A DNA stretch of 64,000 nucleotides from Streptomyces lincolnensis (GTDB lineage Bacteria > Actinomycetota > Actinomycetes > Streptomycetales > Streptomycetaceae). A model generated the notes under the pieces. The model made no database searches. It was not told the DNA's origin and saw only the letters and a list, made by a program, of their open reading frames with translations. This document shows, in pieces, positions 1 to 7,820 of this stretch; the stretch's first letter is position 1, and each line of letters opens with the position of its first letter. A program made the translations under genes and the position numbers. The stretch spans positions 511,075-575,074 of the forward strand of contig NZ_JAIHON010000008.1 of NCBI RefSeq assembly GCF_021173675.1. The letters are read 5' to 3'.

Positions 1-1028
1 TGTACGCGGAGATGGCGCTGGCCGGCATCACGGCCGTCGGCGAGTTCCACTACGTGCACCACGCCCCGGGCGGCACCCCGTACGCCGACCCCAACGCGAT
101 GGGCGAGGCCCTGATCGCGGCCGCCGCCGACGCCGGTGTCCGCATCACCCTCCTCGACACCGCCTACCTTTCCTCCGGCTTCGGACAGCCGCCCACCAGC
201 CACCAGCTCCGCTTCTCCGACGGCAGCGCGGACGCCTGGGCCGAACGCTGTTCAGTTCTCAAGGAACGGGATCACGCGCGGATCGGTGCCGCCGTCCACT
301 CCGTACGGGCCGTGCCCGCCGACCAGTTGGCGACCGTGGCCCGCTGGGCCGAGGAGCGGGGCGCCCCGCTCCATGTGCACCTGTCCGAGCAGACCGCCGA
401 GAACGACGCCTGCCGGGACGCCCACGGCCGCACCCCCACCCAGCTCCTCGCCGACCACGGGGTCCTCGGCCCGCGCACCACCGGCGTCCACAACACCCAC
501 CTCACCGCCGAGGACATCGCCCTGATCGGCGGCTCAGGCACCGGCACCTGCATGTGCCCGACCACCGAACGGGACCTGGCGGACGGCATCGGCCCCGCCG
601 CCGACCTCCAGAAGGCGGGCTCACCCCTCTCCCTCGGCTCCGACAGCCACGCCGTCATCGACCTGCTCGAAGAGGCACGCGCCATGGAGCTCAACGAGCG
701 CCTGCGCACCCGTACCCGAGGTCACTGGACGGCGGCGGCCCTCCTGCGGGCGGCCTCGGCCGACGGCCACGCGGCCCTCGGCTGGGACGGCGCGGGCACC
801 CTGGAGCCGGGCGCGCTCGCCGACTTCACCACCATCGCCCTGGACTCGGTCAGGACGGCAGGGCCGCTTCCGCGGCTCGGAGCCGAGACGGCCGTATTCG
901 CCGCGTCGGCAGCAGACGTGTCGCACACGGTGGTGGGAGGTCGGCACGTCGTACGGGACGGGGCACACGCCCTCGTACCGGATGTACCGAAGGCCCTCGC
1001 GGACGCGGTGTCAGCCCTGCGCGGATGA
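1..1028 (+). CDS. hutF: Formimidoylglutamate deiminase (5' partial)
   Basis: The reading frame is open at the left edge, so the N-terminus lies outside the window. About 341 C-terminal residues remain, reading YAEMALAGITAVGEFHYVHH at the edge. This is an amidohydrolase (TIM-barrel metal hydrolase). Visible signatures are the HLSEQ strand, VHNTHLTAED, and GSDSHAVIDLLEEARAMEL, which carries the late catalytic Asp/His region. In the HutF branch of the family the reaction is deimination of N-formimino-L-glutamate to N-formylglutamate, a late step of histidine degradation. The directly following hutI, same strand 77 bp on, supports this over guanine or other deaminases. The ATG at 12 is internal to the protein, not the start. 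Confidence 0.85.
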   Translation, partial: YAEMALAGITAVGEFHYVHHAPGGTPYADPNAMGEALIAAAADAGVRITLLDTAYLSSGFGQPPTSHQLRFSDGSADAWAERCSVLKERDHARIGAAVHSVRAVPADQLATVARWAEERGAPLHVHLSEQTAENDACRDAHGRTPTQLLADHGVLGPRTTGVHNTHLTAEDIALIGGSGTGTCMCPTTERDLADGIGPAADLQKAGSPLSLGSDSHAVIDLLEEARAMELNERLRTRTRGHWTAAALLRAASADGHAALGWDGAGTLEPGALADFTTIALDSVRTAGPLPRLGAETAVFAASAADVSHTVVGGRHVVRDGAHALVPDVPKALADAVSALRG

Positions 1029-1105
1029 CGCCGGGCCGCCCACTCGCGCGGCCCTTCTCAGACCCCGACCCCCACCCCACCGCCGCCCAGGCCACCGAGG
1101 ACGCC

Positions 1106-2320
1106 ATGAGCAACGCGACGACCGTCAGCCCCGCCCACTCCGCGAGCACCGCGAGCACGCTCATCACCAACATCGCCGCCCTGGTCACCAACGACCCCTC
1201 CTCCGGTGACAAATCCCCCCTTGGACTGATCCAGGACGCGGCCGTCGTCATCGAAGGCGACCGCATCGCGTGGACCGGTGATCAAAGCAAAGCACCCGCC
1301 ACTGACAATCGGGTCGACGCCGGCGGCCGGGCCGTCCTCCCCGGCTTCGTCGACTCCCACTCCCACCTCGTCTTCGCGGGCGACCGCACCCAGGAGTTCA
1401 ACGCCCGTATGTCCGGGCGGCCCTACAGCGCGGGCGGCATCCGCACGACGGTCGCCGCGACCCGCGCGGCGACCGACGCCGAACTCGAAGCCAACCTCAC
1501 CCGCTACCTCACCGAGGCCCTCCGCCAGGGCACGACCACCTTCGAGACCAAGTCCGGCTACGGCCTCACGGTCGCCGACGAGTCCCGAGCCCTGCGCATC
1601 GCGTCCGCGCACACCGACGAGGTCACGTACCTCGGCGCCCACATCGTCTCCCCCGACCACGCCGACGACCCCGCCGCCTACGTCTCCCTCGTCACCGGCG
1701 AGATGCTCGACGCCTGTGCGCCCTACGCCCGCTGGATCGACGTCTTCTGCGAAAAGGGCGCCTTCGACGGCGACCAGGCCCGCGCGATCCTCACGGCGGG
1801 CAAGGCGAAGGGGCTGCACCCGCGCATCCACGCCAACCAGTTGTCCTACGGCCCCGGCGTGCAGTTGGCTGTGGAGCTGGATGCGGCGAGCGCCGACCAC
1901 TGCACGCACCTGACGGACGCGGACGTGGACGCGCTGGCCAGCAGTCGTACGGTCGCCACCCTCCTCCCCGGCGCCGAGTTCTCCACCCGCGCCGAGTGGC
2001 CGAACGCCCGCCGCCTCCTCGACGCGGGCGTCACGGTCGCCCTGTCCACCGACTGCAACCCGGGCTCGTCCTTCACGTCCTCGGTCCCCTTCTGCGTCGC
2101 CCTCGCCGTCCGCGACATGGGGATGACCCCGGACGAGGCGGTCTGGTCCGCGACGGCGGGCGGCGCGGCGGCCCTGCGGCGCGAGGACGTCGGCCGCGTG
2201 ACGCCGGGCGCGTACGCCGACCTGATCCTGTTGGACGCGCCCAGCCATGTGCATCTGGCGTATCGGCCGGGGGTTCCGCTGGTTGCGGGCGTGTGGCGGC
2301 GGGGGCTACGCCAGCTCTGA
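1106..2320 (+). CDS. hutI: Imidazolonepropionase
   Basis: Metal-dependent amidohydrolase of 404 residues that opens 4-imidazolone-5-propionate to N-formimino-L-glutamate, the substrate of the HutF encoded just upstream. The metal-binding HSHLVFAGDR segment, ETKSGYGL, HIHANQL and STDCNPGSS are family signatures. The frame is open further upstream, through the hutF 3' end. I place the start at ATG 1106 because a CGAGGA Shine-Dalgarno-like sequence precedes it and the N-terminus then matches the usual family length (about 400). It probably forms one transcript with hutF. Its last 15 bp overlap the end of the convergent DUF397 gene. Confidence 0.93.
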   Translation: MSNATTVSPAHSASTASTLITNIAALVTNDPSSGDKSPLGLIQDAAVVIEGDRIAWTGDQSKAPATDNRVDAGGRAVLPGFVDSHSHLVFAGDRTQEFNARMSGRPYSAGGIRTTVAATRAATDAELEANLTRYLTEALRQGTTTFETKSGYGLTVADESRALRIASAHTDEVTYLGAHIVSPDHADDPAAYVSLVTGEMLDACAPYARWIDVFCEKGAFDGDQARAILTAGKAKGLHPRIHANQLSYGPGVQLAVELDAASADHCTHLTDADVDALASSRTVATLLPGAEFSTRAEWPNARRLLDAGVTVALSTDCNPGSSFTSSVPFCVALAVRDMGMTPDEAVWSATAGGAAALRREDVGRVTPGAYADLILLDAPSHVHLAYRPGVPLVAGVWRRGLRQL

Positions 2321-2494
2321 CTTCAGGGCGCGTATGAGGTGGGCCAACGGTGCGGTGGTGGTGGTGAGTTCGGTGTCCGGGGTGTCGCTTTCGCGGAGGT
2401 GGAGGGTGGTGGGGGTGGCGGCCACTTCTACGCAGGTGTCTCCGTCGCTCCCGTCGGAGAAGCTGGACTTCTGCCAGTGCCTTGCCTGGGCCAT
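2306..2494 (-). CDS. DUF397 domain protein
   Basis: Small protein of about 62 residues with the DUF397 pattern: HWQKSSFS near the N-terminus, then CVEVA, then LRESDTPD. DUF397 proteins are abundant in Streptomyces and usually sit beside an XRE/DUF5753 regulator, as here. Their biochemical role is poorly known; in WhiJ-type loci they act with the regulator in developmental control. The start is ambiguous. A GTG at 2506 overlaps the upstream stop as GTGA, but the ATG at 2494 has the better ribosome site (GAGGACCCGC before ATG), so I chose it. The 3' end overlaps hutI by 15 bp in convergent orientation. Confidence 0.8.
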   Translation of the reverse strand: MAQARHWQKSSFSDGSDGDTCVEVAATPTTLHLRESDTPDTELTTTTAPLAHLIRALKSELA

Positions 2495-2502
2495 GCGGGT
2501 CC

Positions 2503-3354
2503 TCACAGTTCCTTCGCCACCCGGTGGATGAAATCCCGCGACTGCGCGGGGGCGAGTGACGCCTTGCTCACCTTAAGGAGCAGGGTCCGAAGCCGTTGCA
2601 GCTGAGCTTCGGCATCGATGGGGCCCTTGTTCACGGGAGCGTCCCGGAGTCCGGTGTCCAGTCTTGGCACCGGGCCCCCGAGGTACATCATCGCGGCTCC
2701 ACCGCCGGCGAAGTCGTCCTGGTCGACGGGGATGACGCGTACGGTGACGTGGTCCCGCTCGCTCAGATCGAGCAGTTGCTTGAGCTGCGCGTGAGCGACG
2801 CGGCGGTCGGAGACGCGGATGCGCAGAGCGAACTCGTGGACGATCGCCTCGTAAGGGGTGGGCTTGTCTCCCTCCAGGACCGTGCGGCGCCGCATCCGGT
2901 GTTCGACCCGTGGTTCCAGCTCGCTCGGCGGCAGGCCCGGATTCATGTACGAGAACACCGCGCGGGCGTAGTCCGGAGTCTGGAGCATCCCCGGCACGTG
3001 GATGATGACCACGTCGTGCAGGAACGTCGCGTGGTGCTCCAGCTCGGCGACGTCGAGGAACGGCGTTGGCAGGACGCCTCGGAAGTCTTCCCACCAACCC
3101 CGCGTGCGATCGGTCGCCATCGCCACCAAGGCGTCGATCAACGCCTCGTCCGTGCAGGCGTAGTGGGCTGCCAGTCGGCGTACGCGTTCCGCGCTCACAC
3201 CGGCCAGCCCGGCCTCCACCTGGCTGATCTGGGCCGACGTCGAGTTCAACAGCCCTGCCACCTCACGGGCCTTCAGGCCAGCCGCCTCCCGCAGGCGGCG
3301 CAACTCGGTGCCCAGGCGCACCTGTCGTGCCGTTGGCTGGCTCCTTGGCGCCAT
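2503..3354 (-). CDS. XRE-family regulator with DUF5753 domain (WhiJ-like)
   Basis: DNA-binding protein of 283 residues. Residues about 14-70 form a helix-turn-helix of the XRE type (LGTELRRLREAAGLKAREVA, then a turn and SAQISQVEAG). The remainder is a DUF5753 domain, with the typical stretch about forming an interaction with an upstream-activating 'ligand' surface still uncharacterised in the family. It is followed by the DUF397 gene with little or no gap and stands divergent from an RsbW-like ATPase gene. This is the regulator / DUF397 / ATPase trio known from the whiJ locus. An AT-rich near-palindrome at 3400-3417 between the divergent genes is a plausible operator. Which of the many Streptomyces WhiJ paralogues this is cannot be told from the sequence. 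Confidence 0.88.
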   Translation of the reverse strand: MAPRSQPTARQVRLGTELRRLREAAGLKAREVAGLLNSTSAQISQVEAGLAGVSAERVRRLAAHYACTDEALIDALVAMATDRTRGWWEDFRGVLPTPFLDVAELEHHATFLHDVVIIHVPGMLQTPDYARAVFSYMNPGLPPSELEPRVEHRMRRRTVLEGDKPTPYEAIVHEFALRIRVSDRRVAHAQLKQLLDLSERDHVTVRVIPVDQDDFAGGGAAMMYLGGPVPRLDTGLRDAPVNKGPIDAEAQLQRLRTLLLKVSKASLAPAQSRDFIHRVAKEL

Positions 3355-3399
3355 GCGTCCCTCCTCGTTCGGGCGTCAGATTACGGCATCGGCTTGCGC

Positions 3400-3417
3400 G
3401 AGGAAAAATTTTTGCTC
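3400..3417. promoter_or_regulatory. AT-rich near-palindrome, candidate operator of the WhiJ-like regulator
   Basis: The 179-bp gap between the divergent XRE gene and the ATPase gene contains GAGGAAAAATTTTTGCTC, an 18-bp dyad with a single mismatched pair. A run of ten A/T bases is striking in DNA this GC-rich. The position fits autoregulation of both divergent transcripts by the XRE protein. This is inference; no binding data can be read from sequence. Confidence 0.5.
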
Positions 3418-3533
3418 TACCGTCAGTGACGCGAACTTCACGCTGCGGAAGCGCACCGCTCCGTCCTGCCACGACGGCTGCGGCAATGCCACCGCCCTCA
3501 CCCGACCTCTCCCCACCCTCTTGGAGCTGACGC

Positions 3534-3947
3534 ATGCCCGAAAACGACGCCGAACCCTGGGAGTACTCCCTCTCCATCCCCAACGACCCCCGAGCCGTCA
3601 CCGTCTGTCGCCGCACCCTCCGCCTGATCCTCACGATGCACGGCCTGATCCGCCTCGCCGACACAGCCGAACTCCTCGCGACCGAGCTGGTCGCCAACGC
3701 CGTACTGCACACCGAGGGCCCCGCCACCCTCCGCGTCCGCTGGTCGCCCGGCGTCCTGCGCATCGGCGCGTGGGACGCGGATCCCGAACCCCCCGAACCG
3801 CCGGGCGAGTTGACGAGCCTCGTGGACGCCGAGGCGGGCAGAGGTCTCGCCCTGATCCGAGCCTGTGCCGACGTCTGGGGCTGGCAGCCGCTGTCGAGGT
3901 ACGGCAGCCGCGGCAAGTACGTGTGGTGTGACCTCGTCGCCGCCTAG
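3534..3947 (+). CDS. RsbW-like anti-sigma ATPase (HATPase_c_2)
   Basis: Single-domain GHKL-type ATP-binding protein of 137 residues. The N box is seen as ELVANAVLHTEGPATLRV, the G1 region as GAWDADPEPP and the G2 region as GRGLALIRACADVWG. Such proteins act as anti-sigma kinases or as partners of XRE/DUF397 proteins in Streptomyces. GGAGCTGACGC before the ATG is a clear ribosome site. It is divergent from the WhiJ-like regulator and lies 33 bp upstream of the next gene. Its target sigma factor is unknown; the adjacent trio suggests a role in the WhiJ-type switch rather than with the sigma factor at 6.6 kb. Confidence 0.85.
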   Translation: MPENDAEPWEYSLSIPNDPRAVTVCRRTLRLILTMHGLIRLADTAELLATELVANAVLHTEGPATLRVRWSPGVLRIGAWDADPEPPEPPGELTSLVDAEAGRGLALIRACADVWGWQPLSRYGSRGKYVWCDLVAA

Positions 3948-3980
3948 ATCGTTGATCACATCGGACAGAAGGGAGAGCTG

Positions 3981-4883
3981 ATGGTCAGCTCGTCGCACGA
4001 GGCGCTGCACCGGATCTTCCAGAAGGATCCCGCGCTGCTCACCCGCGCCTTGCAACATGTCTTAGGAATCCCGTTCCCCGAGCCGCGTGAATTCGCCGCG
4101 ATGAATGTGGACCTCACCGAGATCGAGCCGGTCGAGCGGCGGGTGGACACGTTGCTGCGAGCGGAAACCGACGAGGGTGTCTACCTCCTGGTCGTCGAGT
4201 CACAGGGGAAGAAGGACGAGGGCAAGCGGCGCAGCTGGCCGTACTACCTGAGCTATCTGCACGCGAAGTACCAGTGCGACCCCGTGCTCATCGTCATCAC
4301 CCAGAACAGTGCCACGGCCCGCTGGGCTGCCGAGCCGATTCATCTCGGGGTACGGGGCTGTCCGTCCCTGACGGTGCGCCCGCTCGTGCTCGGCCCGGAC
4401 AATGTGCCGGTCATCGCCGACGAGCGGGAGGCCGAACGGGACGTACCTCTCGCGGTGCTTTCGGCGATGACACATGGCCGGGGGCCGATGGCCGCCGCCA
4501 TACTGGAATCCCTGGCAGCCGCCCTGCGGACCATCGACGCGGAGAGTGCCGCGGCCTTCGTGCAGTTCGTCGATTCCTGCCTGGCCGACCCCCAGGCGCA
4601 GCAGATGTGGAGGGACCTGATGACGGCGATCAACTACTTCTGGCGGCACCCGTTGGCGGAGCAGGTCCGCGAGGAGGGGCGCGAGGAGGGGCGCGAGGAG
4701 GGCCGGGCTCAGGAGCGGGCGGAGAGCGTGCTGCGTACGCTGCAGTGGCGTGGGATCGACGTCCCAGAGGCCGTCCGTGACCGCGTGTTCACCTCCACCG
4801 ACATGGACGAGCTCGGCACCTGGCTCGAACGCTCCTACCAGGTGGACGACGCCTGGGAGCTGTTCAACGGCGGCGGCTCCTGA
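3981..4883 (+). CDS. Rpn/PD-(D/E)XK-like protein with a TTA codon
   Basis: Protein of 300 residues resembling the Rpn recombination-promoting nuclease / putative transposase group. A PD-(D/E)XK-like core is visible as VDTLLR (Asp56), then VYLLVVESQGKKD (Glu73, Gln75, Lys77). Near residues 230-245 there is a charged tandem repeat of the unit REEG, three copies, also common in this group; at DNA level it is a 12-bp repeat around 4670-4703. Codon 28 is TTA (4062-4064), the rarest Streptomyces codon, so translation should depend on the bldA tRNA. RBS AAGGGAGAGCTG precedes the ATG. Nuclease activity is inferred from the motif only; many Streptomyces paralogues are uncharacterised. Confidence 0.65.
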   Translation: MVSSSHEALHRIFQKDPALLTRALQHVLGIPFPEPREFAAMNVDLTEIEPVERRVDTLLRAETDEGVYLLVVESQGKKDEGKRRSWPYYLSYLHAKYQCDPVLIVITQNSATARWAAEPIHLGVRGCPSLTVRPLVLGPDNVPVIADEREAERDVPLAVLSAMTHGRGPMAAAILESLAAALRTIDAESAAAFVQFVDSCLADPQAQQMWRDLMTAINYFWRHPLAEQVREEGREEGREEGRAQERAESVLRTLQWRGIDVPEAVRDRVFTSTDMDELGTWLERSYQVDDAWELFNGGGS

Positions 4884-4887
4884 GCCG

Positions 4888-6444
4888 TCAGCCCGCCCCC
4901 GCCCGCCACCGCTGATCCGCCCGGCCCGTCTCCCTCACCAGGGATACCGAGCCGCCCCCGCCGGGCGTCACCGCGAAGTCCGGGGCCACCGCCGGGCGGA
5001 TCACCCCCGCCGCGTCGACGGCGAAGCGGAGGTTCTGGGCGTTGCGGCCCTCCAGGGAGGCGCACTCCCAGATGCCGACGCCGTCGTCCGTGGCGCCGCG
5101 GCTGTCGAGGCAGAAGTCGGGGTCGGCGTAGGACTGGAGGGCGCCGCGGGTGGAGTCGACGCGCCAGCGTTGGGTGGGGGAGGTGGAGCAGGGGGACGTG
5201 ATGACGTCCGTGCCCTTGGAGAGGTCGGCGTCGCGGATGTCCAGGCAGCGGCCCGAGGAGACGTTGACGACCTGCGCGTAGGCCGTGCCGGGCGGCGGTG
5301 TGGGCGCGGCGGACGGGGGCTTCGTAGGGCGCTTGGAGGGTGTCCTCGAAGGAGTCGGGGAAGGGGAGGCCGACGCCGTCGTCGGGGGTGGCGAGACCGT
5401 CACCGTCACCGGGGGCGGGGCCGGTGGTGTGCTCACCGCCGCTCCCGTCGCCCCCGTCGACTCCCGCGGCGACGCAGAGTCCCCCTGCGTCAGCAGGAAG
5501 GCCAGCAGGGGCGCCAGCGCCACCCCCAGCGCCGCGGACGTCAGCAGCAGGCGACGGGGCGGCGGCTGCCGAGGGCGCGTCGGAGCGGTACGGGGGCCTG
5601 TGCCGACCTCCGGCACGTCCTTGCCGCGGTCGCGGTTGCGGTTGCCGTACGACGTCCCCGCCCACGGCAACAAACCCTCCACCAGCGCCCCGGGCGGAGC
5701 GTCCCGCAGGGCGGACAGTTCCTCGTGGGCTGTCGTGCAGTGGACGCAGTGCGCCATGTGGGACCGCAGGTCGGCGCTCTCGCGCGGGCTGTCCGGGCGT
5801 ACGGATTCGGAGATGAGGCGGCGGAAGTCGGCGCAGTGGGGATCGGTGGAGGCGGCGAGGCGGGAGCGGAGGCAGGCCTGGGAGAGGGCCTGGAGGGCGC
5901 GGTCGGTGTCGTGGGCCGCGTCCTCGGGGGAGAGGCCGGTGTACGCGGCCGTGCGACCGGGCGGCTCCTGCTCCACCACGCCGTACCAGAGCAGGCCCTG
6001 CGCGCGGGGCGGCAGGGACTGGAACGGGGCGAGGAGGGGTGGGAGCGGCGGATCGTCGGTGGCTGTGGAGTTCAGGACCAGGAGGAGCGTCGGGTCCAGG
6101 CCGGCCGCGCGGGCGTCCGCCGCCCAGGTCGCCGCCTCCCGGACCGTCAGCAGCAGGAGCCGGTGCCGCCACGGGACGCCGGGATCGATGCCGCGTGCCG
6201 TCTCGCGGGCGGCCAGTGTGAAGGCCTGCGCCGCGAGCTGCCGGGCCGGTGTCTCGCCGGTGGCGCACAGGCGGGCGTAGGCCAGGACGGACGGGTGGTG
6301 GCGGGCGCGGAGTTCCTGGAGGGCCTGGTAGGCGGTGGCCGAGTCCGCGCGCAGCAGGTCGGTCAGGCGCGTGTCGGAGGCATCGCCGTACGCACGCCCG
6401 AACGCACCGCCCCCGACCTCGCCGGTCCCGTCGGCCCGAGCCAT
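4888..6444 (-). CDS. Membrane protein with sigma-like, zinc-finger and ricin-lectin segments
   Basis: Protein of 518 residues with an unusual order of segments. Residues about 35-110 resemble ECF sigma region 2 (RARHHPSVLAYARL). Residues 143-193 resemble a degenerate region 4 (LPPRAQGLLWY onward). Residues 204-260 look like a zinc-finger anti-sigma segment with His229, Cys233 and Cys236 (HMAHCVHC). A transmembrane helix spans about 298-318. A Ser/Thr/Pro-rich linker (330-387) leads to a ricin-type beta-trefoil (388-516) with GRCLDI and two QRW motifs. The lectin end should be outside the cell and the regulatory end inside. RBS GGGGAGGGTGGG precedes the ATG. Lectin, helix and linker are clear; the sigma-like reading is my own pattern match. 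Function is unknown. Confidence 0.75.
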   Translation of the reverse strand: MARADGTGEVGGGAFGRAYGDASDTRLTDLLRADSATAYQALQELRARHHPSVLAYARLCATGETPARQLAAQAFTLAARETARGIDPGVPWRHRLLLLTVREAATWAADARAAGLDPTLLLVLNSTATDDPPLPPLLAPFQSLPPRAQGLLWYGVVEQEPPGRTAAYTGLSPEDAAHDTDRALQALSQACLRSRLAASTDPHCADFRRLISESVRPDSPRESADLRSHMAHCVHCTTAHEELSALRDAPPGALVEGLLPWAGTSYGNRNRDRGKDVPEVGTGPRTAPTRPRQPPPRRLLLTSAALGVALAPLLAFLLTQGDSASPRESTGATGAAVSTPPAPPPVTVTVSPPPTTASASPSPTPSRTPSKRPTKPPSAAPTPPPGTAYAQVVNVSSGRCLDIRDADLSKGTDVITSPCSTSPTQRWRVDSTRGALQSYADPDFCLDSRGATDDGVGIWECASLEGRNAQNLRFAVDAAGVIRPAVAPDFAVTPGGGGSVSLVRETGRADQRWRAGAG

Positions 6445-6471
6445 GACCCACCCTCCCCGCCAGCTCCGTCC

Positions 6472-6487
6472 CTGACGGACCGGTCAG
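6472..6487. promoter_or_regulatory. Inverted repeat upstream of the lectin fusion gene
   Basis: CTGACGGACCGGTCAG lies 28 bp upstream of the start codon of the minus-strand lectin fusion gene. CTGAC and GTCAG are complementary arms of a 16-bp dyad. It resembles the TGACGGC/GCCGTCA dyad upstream of the surface-protein operon at 9122. It may be an operator or part of a promoter; this is inference from position and symmetry. Confidence 0.3.
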
Positions 6488-6584
6488 TCTGTGAAGGGTG
6501 CCCATAGTGGTCGAGGGGGCCCGGAGAGAAAAGAGGTTCCCCCGGGTAACAGAAACTTTTGAGCCGCCGCGCAACAAGCCACAC

Positions 6585-6613
6585 AGCAACCCGGCCCCCG
6601 AAGGGCCGGGCTG
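6585..6613 (-). terminator. Hairpin terminator after the sigma factor gene
   Basis: CCCGGCCC (6590-6597) pairs perfectly with GGGCCGGG (6603-6610) around a 5-nt loop, extended by CAG/CTG across a small bulge. It lies about 40 bp beyond the stop codon of the minus-strand sigma factor gene. It has no clear T run, which is usual for Streptomyces terminators. Confidence 0.65.
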
Positions 6614-6652
6614 CCCGTGGCGGATGCGCGACCCCGGCGGACGCGGCCGCCG

Positions 6653-7570
6653 TCACTCCTCGACCGTCAGCCCCTTCCGCAGCCGCACCAGCGTCCGCGA
6701 CAGCAGCCGGGACACATGCATCTGCGAGATGCCGAGTTCGTCGCCGATCTCGGACTGGGTCATGCCCGCGACGAAGCGCAGGGAGAGGATCTTCCGGTCC
6801 CGGGAGGGAAGTTCGGCGATCAGCGGCTTCAGGGACTCGACGTACTCGATGCCTTCGAGCCCGTGGTCCTCGTAGCCGATGCGGTCGGCGAGGGCGCCCT
6901 CCGCGTCGTCCTCCTCCGGCTGGGCGTCCAGCGAGGAGGCGGTGTACGCGTTCGACGCGGCCATGCCCTCGACGACCTCGTCCTTGGACAGGCCGAGGCG
7001 CTCGGCGAGTTCGCCGACGGTCGGGGCCCGGTCCAGCTTCTGGGCCAGTTCGTCGCCGGCCTTGGCCAGGTCGAGCCGCAGCTCCTGGAGCCGGCGAGGG
7101 ACGCGCACGGACCACGAGGTGTCGCGGAAGAAACGCTTGATCTCCCCGACGATGGTTGGCATCGCGAAGGTGGGGAACTCCACCCCTCGGCTGAGCTCGA
7201 AGCGGTCGATCGCCTTGATCAGACCGATCGTGCCCACCTGGATGATGTCCTCCATCGGCTCACTGCGTGAGCGGAAGCGGGAGGCGGCGAACTTGACCAG
7301 GGCGAGGTTCAGTTCGACGAGCGTGTTGCGGACGTACGAGTATTCGTGGGTGCCTTCCTCGAGCGACTCCAGCCGCGCGAAGAGGGTCTTGGACAGGGCC
7401 CGTGCGTCCACCGGCCCCACCTCGTCGTACGGTGGGATCTCCGGAAGCCCGGCGAGCACGTCGTCGACTTCGTGACGTACGTCGCTGTCCTGCTCGATGG
7501 GATCCAGATGTTCCGGGGGGGATGTCGACGTCGCCTCATGGGTATGCGATGCGTCGAGCCGGGGTGACAT
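6653..7570 (-). CDS. SigB/SigF-family RNA polymerase sigma factor
   Basis: Stress- or development-type sigma factor of about 305 residues. Region 2 is seen as LVKFAASRFRSRSEPMEDII followed by QVGTIGLIKAIDRFE. Region 3 includes VPRRLQELR, and region 4 is LPSRDRKILSLRF with the helix-turn-helix MTQSEIGDELGISQMHVSRL. The SRSEPMEDI and GVEFPTFAMPTIVGEIKR stretches are typical of the Streptomyces SigB/F/G/H/I group. GGAGGA four bases before the ATG at 7570 decides that start; an in-frame ATG at 7594 lacks a comparable site. The gene is divergent from an anti-anti-sigma gene and an anti-sigma ATPase gene, its likely partner-switching regulators. By remembered gene order it could be the sigI orthologue, but I cannot confirm that. 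Confidence 0.9.
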   Translation of the reverse strand: MSPRLDASHTHEATSTSPPEHLDPIEQDSDVRHEVDDVLAGLPEIPPYDEVGPVDARALSKTLFARLESLEEGTHEYSYVRNTLVELNLALVKFAASRFRSRSEPMEDIIQVGTIGLIKAIDRFELSRGVEFPTFAMPTIVGEIKRFFRDTSWSVRVPRRLQELRLDLAKAGDELAQKLDRAPTVGELAERLGLSKDEVVEGMAASNAYTASSLDAQPEEDDAEGALADRIGYEDHGLEGIEYVESLKPLIAELPSRDRKILSLRFVAGMTQSEIGDELGISQMHVSRLLSRTLVRLRKGLTVEE

Positions 7571-7820
7571 GATGTCCTCCATCGTTCTCGGCATATGGCT
7601 GCCGAAGCCAATTCGTGCACTGCGGTGTGCGGCGCCTCCAAAGCCGGCCGTGTCGGGTACGTGTCTCTACTAGCCCTACCCGCTTTCCCGAGCCCGCCGC
7701 AAGTGCGTTATGTGTGGTTATGTCCGTTTGTGGGCGGTTGTTCGGGTGTCAGAGGGTGTGGAGAAGGCGTAGTGTTCGAGGGCGTCAGTCAGCAGTCAGG
7801 ACGTCGGGAGAGAGAGACGC
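7571..7820. other. Divergent intergenic region of the sigma module
   Basis: About 250 bp between the sigma gene and the STAS gene, which must hold both promoters. A GGGTAC hexamer at 7655-7660 matches the usual -10 of SigB-type promoters, but the nearest G-N-N-T -35 (GCCT at 7634) is 17 bases away, one more than the usual 14-16. Autoregulation is therefore possible but not demonstrated. No open reading frame here looks coding. Confidence 0.35.

Noticed and set aside
3981..4883. Transposase or insertion sequence
   Set aside because: No terminal inverted repeats or target duplications seen; Rpn-like proteins are usually free-standing in Streptomyces.
4835..6589. 584-codon alternative frame on the minus strand over the lectin fusion gene
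   Set aside because: Same-strand out-of-frame shadow; the 4888-6444 frame carries the ricin motifs, helix and a good ribosome site.
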